From assembly GCA_040752025.1 (NCBI GenBank), contig JBFMFR010000005.1:124001-188000 (forward strand): a stretch of DNA of 64,000 bases. The letters run 5' to 3'. Shown here piece by piece: positions 1 through 9,290 of the stretch; positions within the stretch are counted from its first letter, which is position 1; each line of letters begins with the position of its first letter. A program made the position numbers and the translations under genes. The notes below the pieces were generated by a model, which saw only the letters and a list, made by a program, of their open reading frames with translations, was not told the origin of the DNA and did no database searches. This stretch comes from JBFMFR01 sp040752025 (lineage in GTDB: Bacteria > Chloroflexota > Anaerolineae > Anaerolineales > UBA4823).

Positions 1-642
1 CAGAGGAACCTCGTGATTGAAAAGCGCCAGCGTGATACCAAGAACGGGCTGCAGCGGTGTGTGCTGCTCCAGGCCAGCTAATGCCATCACTGAGGCGATT
101 CGTTCTGCCCCCAGCCGGGCGATCAGGTAATCCGTCTCGGCGTTTCCGCTGTTGTGCATCATGATCCGGGCGACATCATCCAACCCAATTGTGGCGTTCT
201 GATCACGCGCGAACCCGCTGGCGTCAGCCGCCAGGCCCAGGCTTGCCAGACCAGCCGCATGTGCCCCGCCATCTGTCACCGGCAAATAATACCTTTCCAA
301 ATCGACCATCGCGACCTGCTCGCCCGGATCGAACTCGCCCCGCGCCACAGCATCTTCATAAGCCGCCAGGACGATGATCTTCATCGTCGAAGCGACCACG
401 AGTGGGAGATCAGCGTTCTCAAAAATCTCGCTCCCATCCTCCACCCGTTCACCGTGTTCATCGATCGTATAGGCTGCGATGGCTGTCGTGTTTGGGTTCA
501 AGCGGATGAACTCGGCCAGTTCGCTCTTGGTGCGAAAGAGTTGGTCGATATAAAAACTCACCCCGGCGATCACTGCGCCAATTACCAACAGCACAATAAT
601 TAGAATCCAGTTCGGCATGATCTTTCCTCGTTGTTTTGGCAT
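1..642 (-). CDS. Serine hydrolase, class A beta-lactamase / D,D-peptidase fold (partial, C-terminus outside window)
   Basis: This reading frame is open from an ATG at 642 to the window edge, so only the first 214 residues are seen. Residues ~9-28 form one membrane or signal-anchor helix, which predicts an extracytoplasmic enzyme. An STMK tetrad (SxxK nucleophile motif of penicillin-interacting serine hydrolases) is followed about 80 residues later by NSGN, matching the SxN motif. The KTG box would lie beyond the window. The start is favoured by a GGAGG 8 nt upstream; a second ATG at 618 is possible. It follows the ArsR-type regulator gene in the same direction with a 72-nt gap, so the two may be cotranscribed. 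Whether it is a beta-lactamase or a cell-wall peptidase cannot be decided from the fragment. Confidence 0.8.
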   Translation of the reverse strand, partial: MPKQRGKIMPNWILIIVLLVIGAVIAGVSFYIDQLFRTKSELAEFIRLNPNTTAIAAYTIDEHGERVEDGSEIFENADLPLVVASTMKIIVLAAYEDAVARGEFDPGEQVAMVDLERYYLPVTDGGAHAAGLASLGLAADASGFARDQNATIGLDDVARIMMHNSGNAETDYLIARLGAERIASVMALAGLEQHTPLQPVLGITLALFNHEVPL

Positions 643-714
643 GGGTAAATACCTCCGTAGAATTTTTCGTGCAAACGAGGCCCTCGCAGCTATGTTCCGG
701 ACTGCCTCAGCCTG

Positions 715-1302
715 TTATTCATCCGTCCGTAGAATAATTTCTCGTGCAGGCATACTCTCAGCTTGAGTTGGATATAAACTGGCATTCAGGCTGTAGAACA
801 TCCCCGTTTCAGCGGCATGTTCCTCAAACTCTTCCGCTAAAGCAAGCAGTTTCTGCTCGAATTTCTGCACATTTTCAGGACTCAAGCATACGGTCTTCAA
901 CACACCCAACACATCCCGGTCATCAGCCTGGGTGGCTAATCCTTGCAGCGCCGCCGTGAGGTTATCTCGCAGGATGGACAGGGCCAGCACTTTCTGGTCC
1001 ATCGGCTCGTTGCTGGCTTGCACCGTGAAGTGATAAGCCCTGGCGCGGTAGAACTTTTCCAGGTTTTTTCCGGTCTCTCTTTTTTCCACCAATTCGATCA
1101 ATCCAGCTTTTTCCAAAAGCCTGAAATGGTGCGTGAGATTGGCCGGGTGCACGCCCAACTGCCGGGCGACCTTCGATACCGATAGTTTCTCTTGAGCCAG
1201 CAACGCCAGGATCGTCATGCGGATCGGGTTGACATAAGCCCGAATCTGCTCATTGCTGGAGAGAGTTAGAACTGGTGAGGGGTTGATATCATAATTAGAC
1301 AT
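715..1302 (-). CDS. ArsR-type winged-helix transcriptional regulator
   Basis: A 195-residue protein with an N-terminal winged helix-turn-helix (about residues 15-85): the segment VSKVARQLGVHPANLTHHFR is the recognition helix region, followed by LLEKAGLIELVEKRETG, the beta-wing. The remaining ~110 residues form a C-terminal part typical of larger ArsR-family (HTH_20-like) regulators and may bind a ligand or dimerise. The ATG at 1302 is preferred over a longer frame because the upstream extension is composition-biased and crosses an AT-rich operator-like region. It lies immediately upstream of the partial serine hydrolase on the same strand. The ligand is unknown; no cysteine metal site of the ArsR/SmtB type is evident. 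Confidence 0.85.
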   Translation of the reverse strand: MSNYDINPSPVLTLSSNEQIRAYVNPIRMTILALLAQEKLSVSKVARQLGVHPANLTHHFRLLEKAGLIELVEKRETGKNLEKFYRARAYHFTVQASNEPMDQKVLALSILRDNLTAALQGLATQADDRDVLGVLKTVCLSPENVQKFEQKLLALAEEFEEHAAETGMFYSLNASLYPTQAESMPAREIILRTDE

Positions 1303-1340
1303 ATTTCTAATTATATGAATTATTCTAATTATGTCAAGAT
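1287..1340 (-). promoter_or_regulatory. AT-rich repeated operator-like region at the ArsR-type gene start
   Basis: Three copies of a TAATTAG/CTAATTA half site occur within about 50 bp around the start codon, two of them facing each other across the ATG. The stretch stands out as AT-rich in otherwise GC-rich DNA. Autoregulation by the adjacent winged-helix protein is inferred, not shown. Confidence 0.45.
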
Positions 1341-1523
1341 GGAAACCATGATTGCCCCTGGTTAGCTGCACTCCCCAATTGCATCCCCTATCGCTTGCCA
1401 TTCCAGGGGATTGGATGTATCATGGTGCTATAAGCGCCGCCCGGCGCCGCGCAAGACTGGCCCGACCGCACACCGCCGGGAGACAGCCGCCCGGCAATCT
1501 CAGCTTCATTTGTCTCGATTAGC

Positions 1524-1937
1524 ATGACCGAAATGCCCTCCAGTATGCTCGCCCCCTGTGGGATGAACTGCACCGTCTGCTACGTGCACCTGCGCAAGAA
1601 AAAACCCTGCCTGGGATGCCTGGGCCAAGACGAATATAAGCCCGACCACTGCCGCAAATGCAAGATCAAAGACTGCGCCGTTGGCCGCGGGGTCGCTTTT
1701 TGCGTGGACTGCCCCGATTTTCCCTGCGCCACCCTCAAACGCCTCGATAAAAGCTACCGGCAAAGGTACCAGGTCAGCCTGGTCGCCAACGCCCTGCGCC
1801 TGAAAGCCGTCGGCGCAGAACAATTCTTGCTCGAAGAAAAACAAAAGTGGGCCTGTTCCGTTTGTGGCGGGGTGATCTCCCTTCACGATCAGGTTTGTTC
1901 ACAGTGTGGCAAAGATGCGCTCACACCACTGCCCTGA
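1524..1937 (+). CDS. DUF3795-type cysteine-rich protein
   Basis: A 137-residue protein with a CGMNCTVCYVH start motif followed by regularly spaced cysteines (CLGC, CRKC, CVDCPDFPC), the pattern of DUF3795 proteins, which are thought to bind metal or an iron-sulfur cluster; their function is unknown. The last ~30 residues add a separate zinc-ribbon-like CSVCGG...CSQCG pair, more than the core family needs. No signal peptide is seen, so it should be cytoplasmic. It abuts the GNAT gene with no spacing and is probably cotranscribed with it. No good ribosome-binding site precedes the ATG, and the internal ATG at 1545 is an alternative. Confidence 0.75.
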   Translation: MTEMPSSMLAPCGMNCTVCYVHLRKKKPCLGCLGQDEYKPDHCRKCKIKDCAVGRGVAFCVDCPDFPCATLKRLDKSYRQRYQVSLVANALRLKAVGAEQFLLEEKQKWACSVCGGVISLHDQVCSQCGKDALTPLP

Positions 1938-2549
1938 ATGAGCGAGACAACCATGAAAATAGACAACGAGACATTTGAATACCCACGTATGGAAACCAAC
2001 CGTCTGCTGATCCGTGGGCTGCGCATGGATGACGCTGATTTCATTCTCAAAGAATGGGGGCACCCCATAGTCACGCACTACATGCGCGATGAGGAGCCGC
2101 TAAAAACTTATCAGCAAGCCGAAGAGATGTTGCGCCCATTGCAAGACCCGGAAAACCTTCACACCCTCCGTTGGTGGGGCATCGAACTCAAGGCCCGAGG
2201 CGTCCTGATCGGTACAGTCGGCTACTGCGCCTGGGATCAGCAGCACCACCACGCCGAGATCGGGTACGATCTCTGGCCGGATTATTGGGGGCAAGGATTG
2301 ATGCCAGAAGCCTTACAGGCGGTCATCCAGCATGGCTTCGAAGCCATGCACTTGAACCGCATCGAGGCCACCACACATACGGAAAACCAGCGTTCGCAGC
2401 GCGTGCTGGAAAAGCTGGGCTTTCAACGCGAGGGGATCCTGCGTGAATATTACTGCCGGGATGGCATTTACAACGATCAGGTGCAGTTTTCATTGCTGCG
2501 CAAGGAGTGGAAGCCCAAAAATGGCCCGGCTGGCGTGCAATTAAGTTGA
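1938..2549 (+). CDS. GNAT family N-acetyltransferase (RimJ/RimL-like)
   Basis: A 203-residue acetyl-CoA-dependent N-acyltransferase. It starts with TNRLLIRGLRMDDADFI, the beta1-alpha1 segment of RimJ/RimL-like GNATs, carries EIGYDLWPDYWGQGLMPEAL as the acetyl-CoA pyrophosphate-binding loop (Q/R-x-x-G-x-G/A variant), and ends with N-x-R-S-Q-R-V-L-E-K-L-G-F, the typical GNAT motif B. The acceptor could be a ribosomal protein N-terminus, an antibiotic or a small amine; the sequence does not say. It directly follows the DUF3795 gene, and an ATG at 1953 is an alternative start. Confidence 0.85.
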   Translation: MSETTMKIDNETFEYPRMETNRLLIRGLRMDDADFILKEWGHPIVTHYMRDEEPLKTYQQAEEMLRPLQDPENLHTLRWWGIELKARGVLIGTVGYCAWDQQHHHAEIGYDLWPDYWGQGLMPEALQAVIQHGFEAMHLNRIEATTHTENQRSQRVLEKLGFQREGILREYYCRDGIYNDQVQFSLLRKEWKPKNGPAGVQLS

Positions 2550-2567
2550 CCTGCGAGAACCGCTAAG

Positions 2568-2999
2568 ATGTCTGACCCTGTAAGCCCCACCCTATCCTGT
2601 CTGGCCTTTTACCTGCCCCTGCTGCTCATCCTCCCCTTGGCCTGGGTGATCCGCTACACCAGCGGCAAGGTTCACGAAACCTTCGAAGACCCGTCTGACA
2701 TTATCCAGGAAGTTCGCCTGCGCAGCCGCATGCAAAAATGGTTCCTGGTGTTTGCCATAGCGATTATCGCACTTTTTGCCCTTGTAATCGAGGGGCCCAA
2801 TATTCTTGCCAGGAGCACAGTAGGCCAGGGCTTCACATCCGTCGGAATATGCGTGCTGCTGCCCGGGTTGGGTATCATCCTTTACTGCGCCTCCGATCTG
2901 TTGCGCTGTCCTCGATGTCGGCAGAAGCTGGAGTCTTCGCCGGATCTAAAGTTTTGCCCGAACTGTGGGGCGCAATTTACCCTCGAGGATACAGAATAG
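2568..2999 (+). CDS. Small membrane protein with C-terminal zinc ribbon
   Basis: A 143-residue protein with three predicted membrane helices (about residues 10-28, 56-76 and 88-108) followed by a cytoplasmic zinc ribbon in which two CxxC pairs (CPRC and CPNC) are 17 residues apart. Such membrane/zinc-ribbon proteins are common hypothetical proteins in Chloroflexota; function is unknown. It lies 18 nt after the GNAT gene and 12 nt before the beta-helix gene, so all four + strand genes from 1524 could form one transcript. Confidence 0.7.
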   Translation: MSDPVSPTLSCLAFYLPLLLILPLAWVIRYTSGKVHETFEDPSDIIQEVRLRSRMQKWFLVFAIAIIALFALVIEGPNILARSTVGQGFTSVGICVLLPGLGIILYCASDLLRCPRCRQKLESSPDLKFCPNCGAQFTLEDTE

Positions 3000-3011
3000 G
3001 AGGATGTGCAG

Positions 3012-4598
3012 GTGAACATCAGTCGTTCAGTCGCCCGCCTGCTGCTGGTCGCCACCACCCTGTGGTTCAGCCAGGCCAGCCTGTGCGCTTCCGCCAGACA
3101 ACCTCTGCAGCCAACCTCGCTCCCCCAGCCAACCTCACCGCCTCGATCAACCCCCACCACAACGCGCATACCTGCCCCAAATCCGACTTCGCCACCCGTC
3201 GCGCCCTCCCCCATCCCCACCAGCCTCGCCGCCGCCCCAACCACGGGCGCCAGTTACTACGTTGCCCCCACCGGGGAAGACGCCAACCCCGGGACGCTAG
3301 AAGAACCCTGGCAAACCATCCAAAAAGCCGCCGATACCCTCCTCGCCGGGGATACCGTCTATATCCGCGCCGGCGTTTACCCAGAGCGCGTCCTCCCTCA
3401 AAACTCCGGCAGCCCTGGCAGCCAGATCACCTACACCGCCTATCCCGGCGAACAGCCCATCATCGACGGCGCCGCCATCACCCTGCCGGACGACCTGGCC
3501 GGCCTGTTCGAGATTTCCGGCAAGAGCCACATCCGCGTTTCCGGTCTGCGCGCCATCAACGCCGGCCCTCACCGCGATAACGCCGCCTTCCTCGTGCTCG
3601 ACTCCAGCGATATCACCATCCAAAACACATCCACCTCCAATACCAGTTCTTCAGGAATCGGCGTATGGGACAGCCAGAACATCCTGATCGAGGGCAATCG
3701 CGTCGAATTGGCCGGCGTCGGCGGCGGTCAGGAGTGCATCACCATGGCCATCAGCAGCGGCTTCACCATCCGGAACAACACTGTGATCGACTGCCACAAA
3801 GAAGGCATCTGCACCAAAGACGGATCCTCTGCTGGTCAGGTCTATGGCAACCGGGTCAGCCGCTCACAGGCAGTCAACATCTATGTAGACGCCTGGGACA
3901 AACCCACCCACGACATCCACCTCTTCCAAAACGTTGCCTCTGATTCAATCGAGAGTTCCGGCTTCACCGTCGCCTCCGAGATGGGCGGCCTGCTTTCCAA
4001 CATCCGCCTCGAGAACAACATTGCTTACCACAACGCCACCTACGGCATCGAAATCTCTACCTGCTGCTCGGCCAGCCACCCCATGCAGAGCATCGCTATC
4101 CTCAATAACACCCTCTACGCCAACGGCGTCGATTGGGGCGGCGGCCTCATCGCCGACAACCCCCAGGCGCAGGACGTTGTCCTTCGCAACAATATCGCCA
4201 GCCAGAACCTGACCTTCCAGATCGCCGTTGCCGCCAGCGTGCCGCCAGCCAGCCTGGTTGTCGACCACAACCTGGTCGATGGCTTCCGCGGCTACGAAGA
4301 TGAGGTCTACGGCGACGATTACGTCGAGGGCGATCCGAGTTTCACCGACCCTGCCAGCGCCGACTTCCACCTGCAGGCTGGCTCTCCGGCAGTGGATACC
4401 GGTTCATCCGACGCCGCGCCCCTGCTGGATTTCGATGGCGACCCTCGTCCCCAGGATGGCGACGGCGATGGCCTCGCCCTGCCCGACATCGGCGCGGATG
4501 AACGCCTCGCCGACACCGGCCAGTTGTACCTGCCGCTGGTTGTAGTCGTCTCCTCCCTGCTCGCCCTGTCTTTTCTGAAAAGATGGATGTGGCAGTGA
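3012..4598 (+). CDS. Secreted right-handed parallel beta-helix protein
   Basis: A 528-residue exported protein. An N-terminal signal peptide (about residues 1-28) leads into a Pro/Thr/Ser-rich linker (to ~75), then the YYVAPTGEDANPG...PWQTIQKAA motif that opens many pectate-lyase-like beta-helix (DUF1565/NosD) proteins. Repeated coils with Asn ladders (IRNNTV, LENNIAY, ILNNTLY, LRNNIAS) follow. The C-terminus has LYLPLVVVVSSLLALSFLKR, a hydrophobic segment ending in basic residues that could anchor the protein. Polysaccharide binding or lysis is a family-based inference, with no catalytic residues assigned. A GTG at 3012 sits 8 nt after AGGAGG; a GTG at 3006 would be too close to it. Confidence 0.75.
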   Translation: MNISRSVARLLLVATTLWFSQASLCASARQPLQPTSLPQPTSPPRSTPTTTRIPAPNPTSPPVAPSPIPTSLAAAPTTGASYYVAPTGEDANPGTLEEPWQTIQKAADTLLAGDTVYIRAGVYPERVLPQNSGSPGSQITYTAYPGEQPIIDGAAITLPDDLAGLFEISGKSHIRVSGLRAINAGPHRDNAAFLVLDSSDITIQNTSTSNTSSSGIGVWDSQNILIEGNRVELAGVGGGQECITMAISSGFTIRNNTVIDCHKEGICTKDGSSAGQVYGNRVSRSQAVNIYVDAWDKPTHDIHLFQNVASDSIESSGFTVASEMGGLLSNIRLENNIAYHNATYGIEISTCCSASHPMQSIAILNNTLYANGVDWGGGLIADNPQAQDVVLRNNIASQNLTFQIAVAASVPPASLVVDHNLVDGFRGYEDEVYGDDYVEGDPSFTDPASADFHLQAGSPAVDTGSSDAAPLLDFDGDPRPQDGDGDGLALPDIGADERLADTGQLYLPLVVVVSSLLALSFLKRWMWQ

Positions 4599-4634
4599 GA
4601 CACACCATTTCCTGGGTGTCAGCCCTGCGGTCTC

Positions 4635-6551
4635 TTATTTTTTAGACGCAATGTAATCATCCACCACGCCCTCCAGCACCGACAGCGGCATGCTGCCATT
4701 GGTCAGCACCACGTTGTGGAATTCCTTCAGGTCGAACTGTTCGCCGAGTTGGTCCATCGCCCTCTGGCGCAGTTCCAATATCTTGACCAGGCCATATTCG
4801 TAGCCCAGCGCCTGGGCGGGCGTGGCGACATAGCGCGCTACGTCCGAATCCATTCCGTAGAAAGCCATGCATGAATTATCCACCTGGAACTCGACCGCCT
4901 GGTTGTATTTCCATTTCATCACGTGAATGCCCGTATCCGCCGCCAGGCGGCCCGCCCGGTAGGCCTCGGCCTGCAAGCGGCCCAGGTTGCCATACGGGTC
5001 GCCCTCGTACCAGCCCAGCTCCACCGCCAGCCGCTCGGCGTACAAAGCCCAGCCTTCTGCATAGGCATTGAAAACGATCACGTTCCTGAACAGAGGCAGG
5101 TCCGCCTCCCGGGCAATCGAGACCTGGAAATGGTGCCCCGGTATGCCCTCGTGGTAGGCCAGCGTGGGCATGCTGAAGTTATCCATCCAGCCGCCCACCG
5201 GCGCGAAGAAAGTCCCCGGCCGCTTCCCATCCATCGACGCCGACACATAGAAGGGAAAGTCGCCCACGATCGGCGTTACTTCCAGCTCCGCCTTGGGCTT
5301 CACGTCGAAAGCTGCATCCAGGTTCTGGGCAGCAAATTCCAGGTAGCGCCGGTAGCGGCTCACGATCAGCCCGCTGCTCACCCGCCCGCTGTCTTCTTCG
5401 GCTCGGCTGCACAACGTCCTCAGGTCAGCGCCTTGCGGGTAGCCCAGTTCATCGAAAATCGCCCGCATCTCCGCCTGGATGCGCGCCAGTTGTTTCAAGC
5501 CCAGTTCGTGGATCTGCTCAGCGTCCAGTTCGCCGGTGGTCATGTGCGGGATCAGGTATTCGTTGTAATACGCCTCCCCGTTGGAGTACTGCCACAGCCC
5601 GCCCTGCTGCGGCGCTTTAGGCAGTTGCCCTTCCAGGAAGTCCCCCAGCGCCTGGTATCCCGGCAGCACCGACTCCCGGATCGCCTCGGCGGCCTCCCGC
5701 AGCACGGCCCGCTTTTCGGCCGCGCTCACCCCTTTCAACGCATTCACCTTGGTCTCCAGCGTTTTATAATACGGCGTCTCCCAGCTCAGGGTATTCGCCA
5801 TACCCTGGATGTGCCCCAGCGAACGGTGAATCACCATCTGAGGCGGGATGATCCCCGCTTCTTCGCGCCGTTTCAAGCCATCCATCACCTGCTCGAATTT
5901 GGCGCCCACCTGCCACAAACGGCTGACGTAATCCCGGGCTTCTTGCAGGTCGTTCACCGGCTGGAAGTCGGTAAACAACAGCAGCGTGACGTACTGCACC
6001 CCCGACACCATCTGCTGGTTGATCGGGTAATCGTTGTACATGAACGCATGCTGGCGGATCAGGTCATCCAGGTACCAGGCGTACACGTCATAAGAGATCT
6101 GCTGCTCATAGGTCAACCTCGCCCGGTCGTAGCCCCTCAACAAACTGGCGATCTTCTTCTGCACCGCCTGCGTCTCTCGGATATACGCGTCCGACATATT
6201 CGTCAGTTGGTCATCGCGCATGCTGTACAGCTTGCTCAGGCCCTCGATCGTCACCGATTCGGGGTCGCGCAGCATCAAGATCTTGAAAGACTCGTCGAAA
6301 AACTGGCCGATTGGCAGCCCCTCCAGCTTCTTCTCCGCCGCCTCCACCGCCGGATACTCACTGGGAGTCGGCGTAGCGGCGGGAGGCGCAGCGGTGAGAG
6401 GCGCGGCAGTTGCAGGCACGGCAGGTGCCAGGCTTTCAGTTGGCGCAACCCCCACTGCTGCAATTGGCGTCATCTCAGGCACCTGGCTGCAGCCGCCCAT
6501 CCAAAGCTGCACGAGGACAAAGATACTGATCAAGATCATACGCTTACGCAT
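4635..6551 (-). CDS. DUF885 family lipoprotein, putative zinc metallopeptidase
   Basis: A 638-residue lipoprotein. The signal sequence ends in the lipobox WMGGC (Cys ~21), followed by an Ala/Pro/Thr linker and a mainly helical body. The HEGIPGHH motif near residues 467-474 with AYAEGWALYAE about 25 residues later is the zinc-binding signature of DUF885 proteins, regarded as metallopeptidases acting outside the membrane. Length matches the family (about 550-650). It is convergent with the beta-helix gene, 36 nt between stops. Substrates are unknown. Confidence 0.85.
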   Translation of the reverse strand: MRKRMILISIFVLVQLWMGGCSQVPEMTPIAAVGVAPTESLAPAVPATAAPLTAAPPAATPTPSEYPAVEAAEKKLEGLPIGQFFDESFKILMLRDPESVTIEGLSKLYSMRDDQLTNMSDAYIRETQAVQKKIASLLRGYDRARLTYEQQISYDVYAWYLDDLIRQHAFMYNDYPINQQMVSGVQYVTLLLFTDFQPVNDLQEARDYVSRLWQVGAKFEQVMDGLKRREEAGIIPPQMVIHRSLGHIQGMANTLSWETPYYKTLETKVNALKGVSAAEKRAVLREAAEAIRESVLPGYQALGDFLEGQLPKAPQQGGLWQYSNGEAYYNEYLIPHMTTGELDAEQIHELGLKQLARIQAEMRAIFDELGYPQGADLRTLCSRAEEDSGRVSSGLIVSRYRRYLEFAAQNLDAAFDVKPKAELEVTPIVGDFPFYVSASMDGKRPGTFFAPVGGWMDNFSMPTLAYHEGIPGHHFQVSIAREADLPLFRNVIVFNAYAEGWALYAERLAVELGWYEGDPYGNLGRLQAEAYRAGRLAADTGIHVMKWKYNQAVEFQVDNSCMAFYGMDSDVARYVATPAQALGYEYGLVKILELRQRAMDQLGEQFDLKEFHNVVLTNGSMPLSVLEGVVDDYIASKK

Positions 6552-6662
6552 GGCGGCCCCTCCGTATTCTGGTGTCTTAACTATAGTACATCGCAGTCCC
6601 CCCTTTAGTTCAGCGCCTTTGCGGAGTTATGGGTTCCCCCTAAGCGCACCAGCAAGTCCATA

Positions 6663-8150
6663 TCATGGTGCTTTTACACACCGTACTTCGATACCATTTT
6701 CAGTTGATCTCAGGTAATAGAGCAAGCCATCTGGCGTGACGCTCGTGCGTTCAACGGGTTTTATCTCCGAATATTCTTCCTTGGGCAAAGTGACGTCTTT
6801 CAATACCCTACCCGCCTCATCGAACCAGATTGCCCGGAGTTGGTCGCCTTCGAAGACGGCCACGTATCCCTGGGGCGTCTTTTCGAAGCAGATAATCGCA
6901 CCCAGCATGGACTCCGAATGAACTGCAAAAGCAATCCCTTCTTCCCAGTCGGCAAAGCGCACATCGTTGACGGTTTCGAGCATATATTTCATGGTGAGGC
7001 GTGGAGACTGTTTTTGTCGCTGAGTTTCCCGAGAGTTAGCTTCACCAGAAGCATCGAAAGGAGTAACCAGTCTCGTATCACCCGTATCAAAAACTTGTAG
7101 GTCTTTGTTCAGCCGGCTTGGCCACTGAACAAAAACAGGAGCAACTGCGCCGATTTGCCCATCTGGAAGAAAACGATAGAGGCGAGGAATATTTACGGTG
7201 GATTGATCTCCCAACAGCTCCCCTTTCGGGTCGAGCACGGCAAGCTGCCCATTCCGGTCGAATTGCACATCTGGATAGTTTAGGAGCTTGAAGGGTACGG
7301 GTATGGTCGTGAACCCTTTTTCGGCAGGATCGAAGATCAATACTCGCTTCTTCACAAGATCTAGAAGCGCTATTCTTCCATCATCTGCCACATCCATAGC
7401 AACCGGCCCTTGTCGCCAGGGATAGCCTTCACGTTTTTGCAGTAAACCAACGGCTTCGGGGTCATCCCCCCAGGGCAGCCCAAGCGCCAATTCTCCGGGT
7501 TCTACCGGTTTTTGAGCCGGCAAGTCGACCGGTATCAGCCTGGCAGCCACGAACAGATCCACTGCGCCTGCGGTCGGGTAGCGGATGTCTATGCCCACCT
7601 GTGGATCAGTTACCTGGAGATAGTAACGCCGCAGCGGCTGCCCGCTTTCATCGCTGGCAGAAAGATCGATAGAGTAATCGAAGCCTTCCTGGGAGTATGC
7701 GACAAGCGTAATCGGCGCAAAATCATTCCCATCGCCATAGGAAACAAAAAGAGTCACATTGCGAGTACAAGTTGAGGAAGACTGCTGGCAATAACGGCTT
7801 CTGACGTCGAATCCGAGGTTCACGGTTTCATCCGCTCGAATGATCACGGGGGGATTATGCATGATTTCAATTGGTGGATTTACATCGAAGTCGTAGCGCC
7901 TGAGATCGATCTGGATTGCTGGCGTTGACGTGGCGGTAGACGTAGGAGTGAGCGTAATCGTGGGAGAGGAAGTCGCCGATGGAAGTACGATCGTTGTTAC
8001 AGCGGGCTTTGTATTTGCAGAAGGCACTGTGATTGTCGAAGTGAACACCGGTTGTGTCGCTGGCTGATTTATTGGAGTGCTTGTTATTGCCTGGCAGGCG
8101 GTAAGCGCTAAAACGAGCGTTATGATAATCACGCGGAGACAGCTTTTCAT
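6663..8150 (-). CDS. Lipoprotein of unknown function with C-terminal propeller-like repeats
   Basis: A 495-residue predicted lipoprotein: the signal peptide ends in LALTAC, followed by about 60 residues of Thr/Ser/Pro-rich linker. The middle (~80-200) has beta-sandwich character with two cysteines (YCQQSSSTC). The C-terminal half contains short repeats such as VAMDVADDGRIALLDLVKKR and VQFDRNGQLAVLD that resemble NHL/SMP-type propeller blades. The ATG at 8150 puts the lipobox in the usual place; an upstream ATG at 8177 adds nine residues. I do not recognise a named family. Base composition is lower in G+C than the neighbours. Confidence 0.6.
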   Translation of the reverse strand: MKSCLRVIIITLVLALTACQAITSTPINQPATQPVFTSTITVPSANTKPAVTTIVLPSATSSPTITLTPTSTATSTPAIQIDLRRYDFDVNPPIEIMHNPPVIIRADETVNLGFDVRSRYCQQSSSTCTRNVTLFVSYGDGNDFAPITLVAYSQEGFDYSIDLSASDESGQPLRRYYLQVTDPQVGIDIRYPTAGAVDLFVAARLIPVDLPAQKPVEPGELALGLPWGDDPEAVGLLQKREGYPWRQGPVAMDVADDGRIALLDLVKKRVLIFDPAEKGFTTIPVPFKLLNYPDVQFDRNGQLAVLDPKGELLGDQSTVNIPRLYRFLPDGQIGAVAPVFVQWPSRLNKDLQVFDTGDTRLVTPFDASGEANSRETQRQKQSPRLTMKYMLETVNDVRFADWEEGIAFAVHSESMLGAIICFEKTPQGYVAVFEGDQLRAIWFDEAGRVLKDVTLPKEEYSEIKPVERTSVTPDGLLYYLRSTENGIEVRCVKAP

Positions 8151-8306
8151 TCCCAGTTGATCGGCCAAGTTGCTCATCCTATTCTCCGCTCTTCATGGGG
8201 AATATGCAAAAATACGCTCATCCCCAAATGGCACGATTAGCAAATCTCCTGCCGCGACCTTACCTGCTCGGTTCATATCATAGTGCCAATCATTGATTCG
8301 CCCGCA

Positions 8307-8699
8307 TTACGGATCGATACCCGTTTGTTTGCGCATGATTTGAATGCCAATCGCCAGAACCAACAGTTCTACCAGGGGTGTTACCATTGTACATCCTACA
8401 ACCGTTGATAAAACTACAAACCAGTTGAATATCGTATCGGGTAAGCTGTTCGGGGTTGTAAGGATACTTCCTGGGGTAATCAGCAGAGCAATCACCATGC
8501 TGGCACTTCCAGTAAACCCAACCACAGCAAAACTCCAGAAGGTTTGAATTCTTACTTTTCGCATCTCTTCTGGGTTGAAGGATCTCGACACCCTTATCCT
8601 CTTGGAGAAGCTCCATGAGATGACTTGCCCCCAAGCAGTGGCTGCAAGCATCACGATAACCAATAGGTATAGGATCATCTCTAGCATAGGTGTAAACAA
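8307..8699 (-). CDS. Small integral membrane protein, unknown function
   Basis: A 130-residue protein with three to four hydrophobic segments (about residues 7-27, 50-72, 90-125) and a short basic cytoplasmic stretch FSKRIRVSRSF between the first two. No family is recognised. The ribosome-binding site is weak, and the surrounding DNA is AT-richer than most of the window, as for its neighbours between 6.6 and 9.4 kb. Coding is supported mainly by the hydrophobic periodicity. Confidence 0.5.
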   Translation of the reverse strand: MFTPMLEMILYLLVIVMLAATAWGQVISWSFSKRIRVSRSFNPEEMRKVRIQTFWSFAVVGFTGSASMVIALLITPGSILTTPNSLPDTIFNWFVVLSTVVGCTMVTPLVELLVLAIGIQIMRKQTGIDP

Positions 8700-8876
8700 G
8701 CTTTCAAATCAGATCACTTCCACACTATGAGCAGAACCTCGTAACAAAAAGATCAAGGCCTGGATGGTTGCTCAAGAAATCTAGCCATGACTGGTACTGG
8801 CGAATCAACTTCCGCCATTTGAGCTGCTGCCTCTGTGATTTGATGTGTTTCAAGTGATCATCCAGTTTGAGCCAAT

Positions 8877-9290
8877 TTAGTAGTTTGAACCGCGTCGCCT
8901 TTCTCTAATTTGTTTCGCCATTGAAAAATCGCCTCTCAGCACCGGCTCACAATCCTGGCGAAGCATATGGGCAAGCCTGTCAAGTTGAATTTCAACCCTC
9001 ATCTCTGCCACTTCCGGAAAAACGTAAGCCTCTTTCAAGCTCGGGTCAAAATATCTGGCAACAGCAGCGAAATCAAGCCATTTTCTCTCGGACCACTCGG
9101 TTGCTCCAACCTTAATCAAAACCTGGCTTCTATCGATAACCACTTGTACTGTGGTTGAATCTAACTTAACTACAACCTCGGCATTTCCCATGGTGTCAGG
9201 CGAATACTGCTCTCGGTCAACACAAAAGCCATATTCGTCCATCAGGTATTGGAAATATTGCTTGATCAATTGAATAGGGAGTGTCGTCAT
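8877..9290 (-). CDS. Hypothetical cytoplasmic protein
   Basis: A 137-residue soluble protein beginning MTTLPIQLIKQYFQYLMDEYGF, with no signal or membrane segment. The composition (alternating beta strands such as VVVKLDSTTVQVVIDRSQVLIKVG) resembles small immunity-like or DUF-type proteins often found as singletons. The ATG at 9290 is chosen because the longer frame upstream is Arg/Cys-rich and unlike protein. Function is not recognised. Confidence 0.5.
   Translation of the reverse strand: MTTLPIQLIKQYFQYLMDEYGFCVDREQYSPDTMGNAEVVVKLDSTTVQVVIDRSQVLIKVGATEWSERKWLDFAAVARYFDPSLKEAYVFPEVAEMRVEIQLDRLAHMLRQDCEPVLRGDFSMAKQIRERRRGSNY

Noticed and set aside
1417..1432. TATCATGGTGC-like motif recurring near 6658 and 8272
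   Set aside because: One copy includes the coding end of the lipoprotein gene and flanks share no similarity; three short matches in 8 kb do not justify a repeat family.
4923..6608. 561-residue open frame on the + strand
   Set aside because: It is fully antisense to the DUF885 lipoprotein gene, is His/Arg/Gln-rich and has no recognisable domain.
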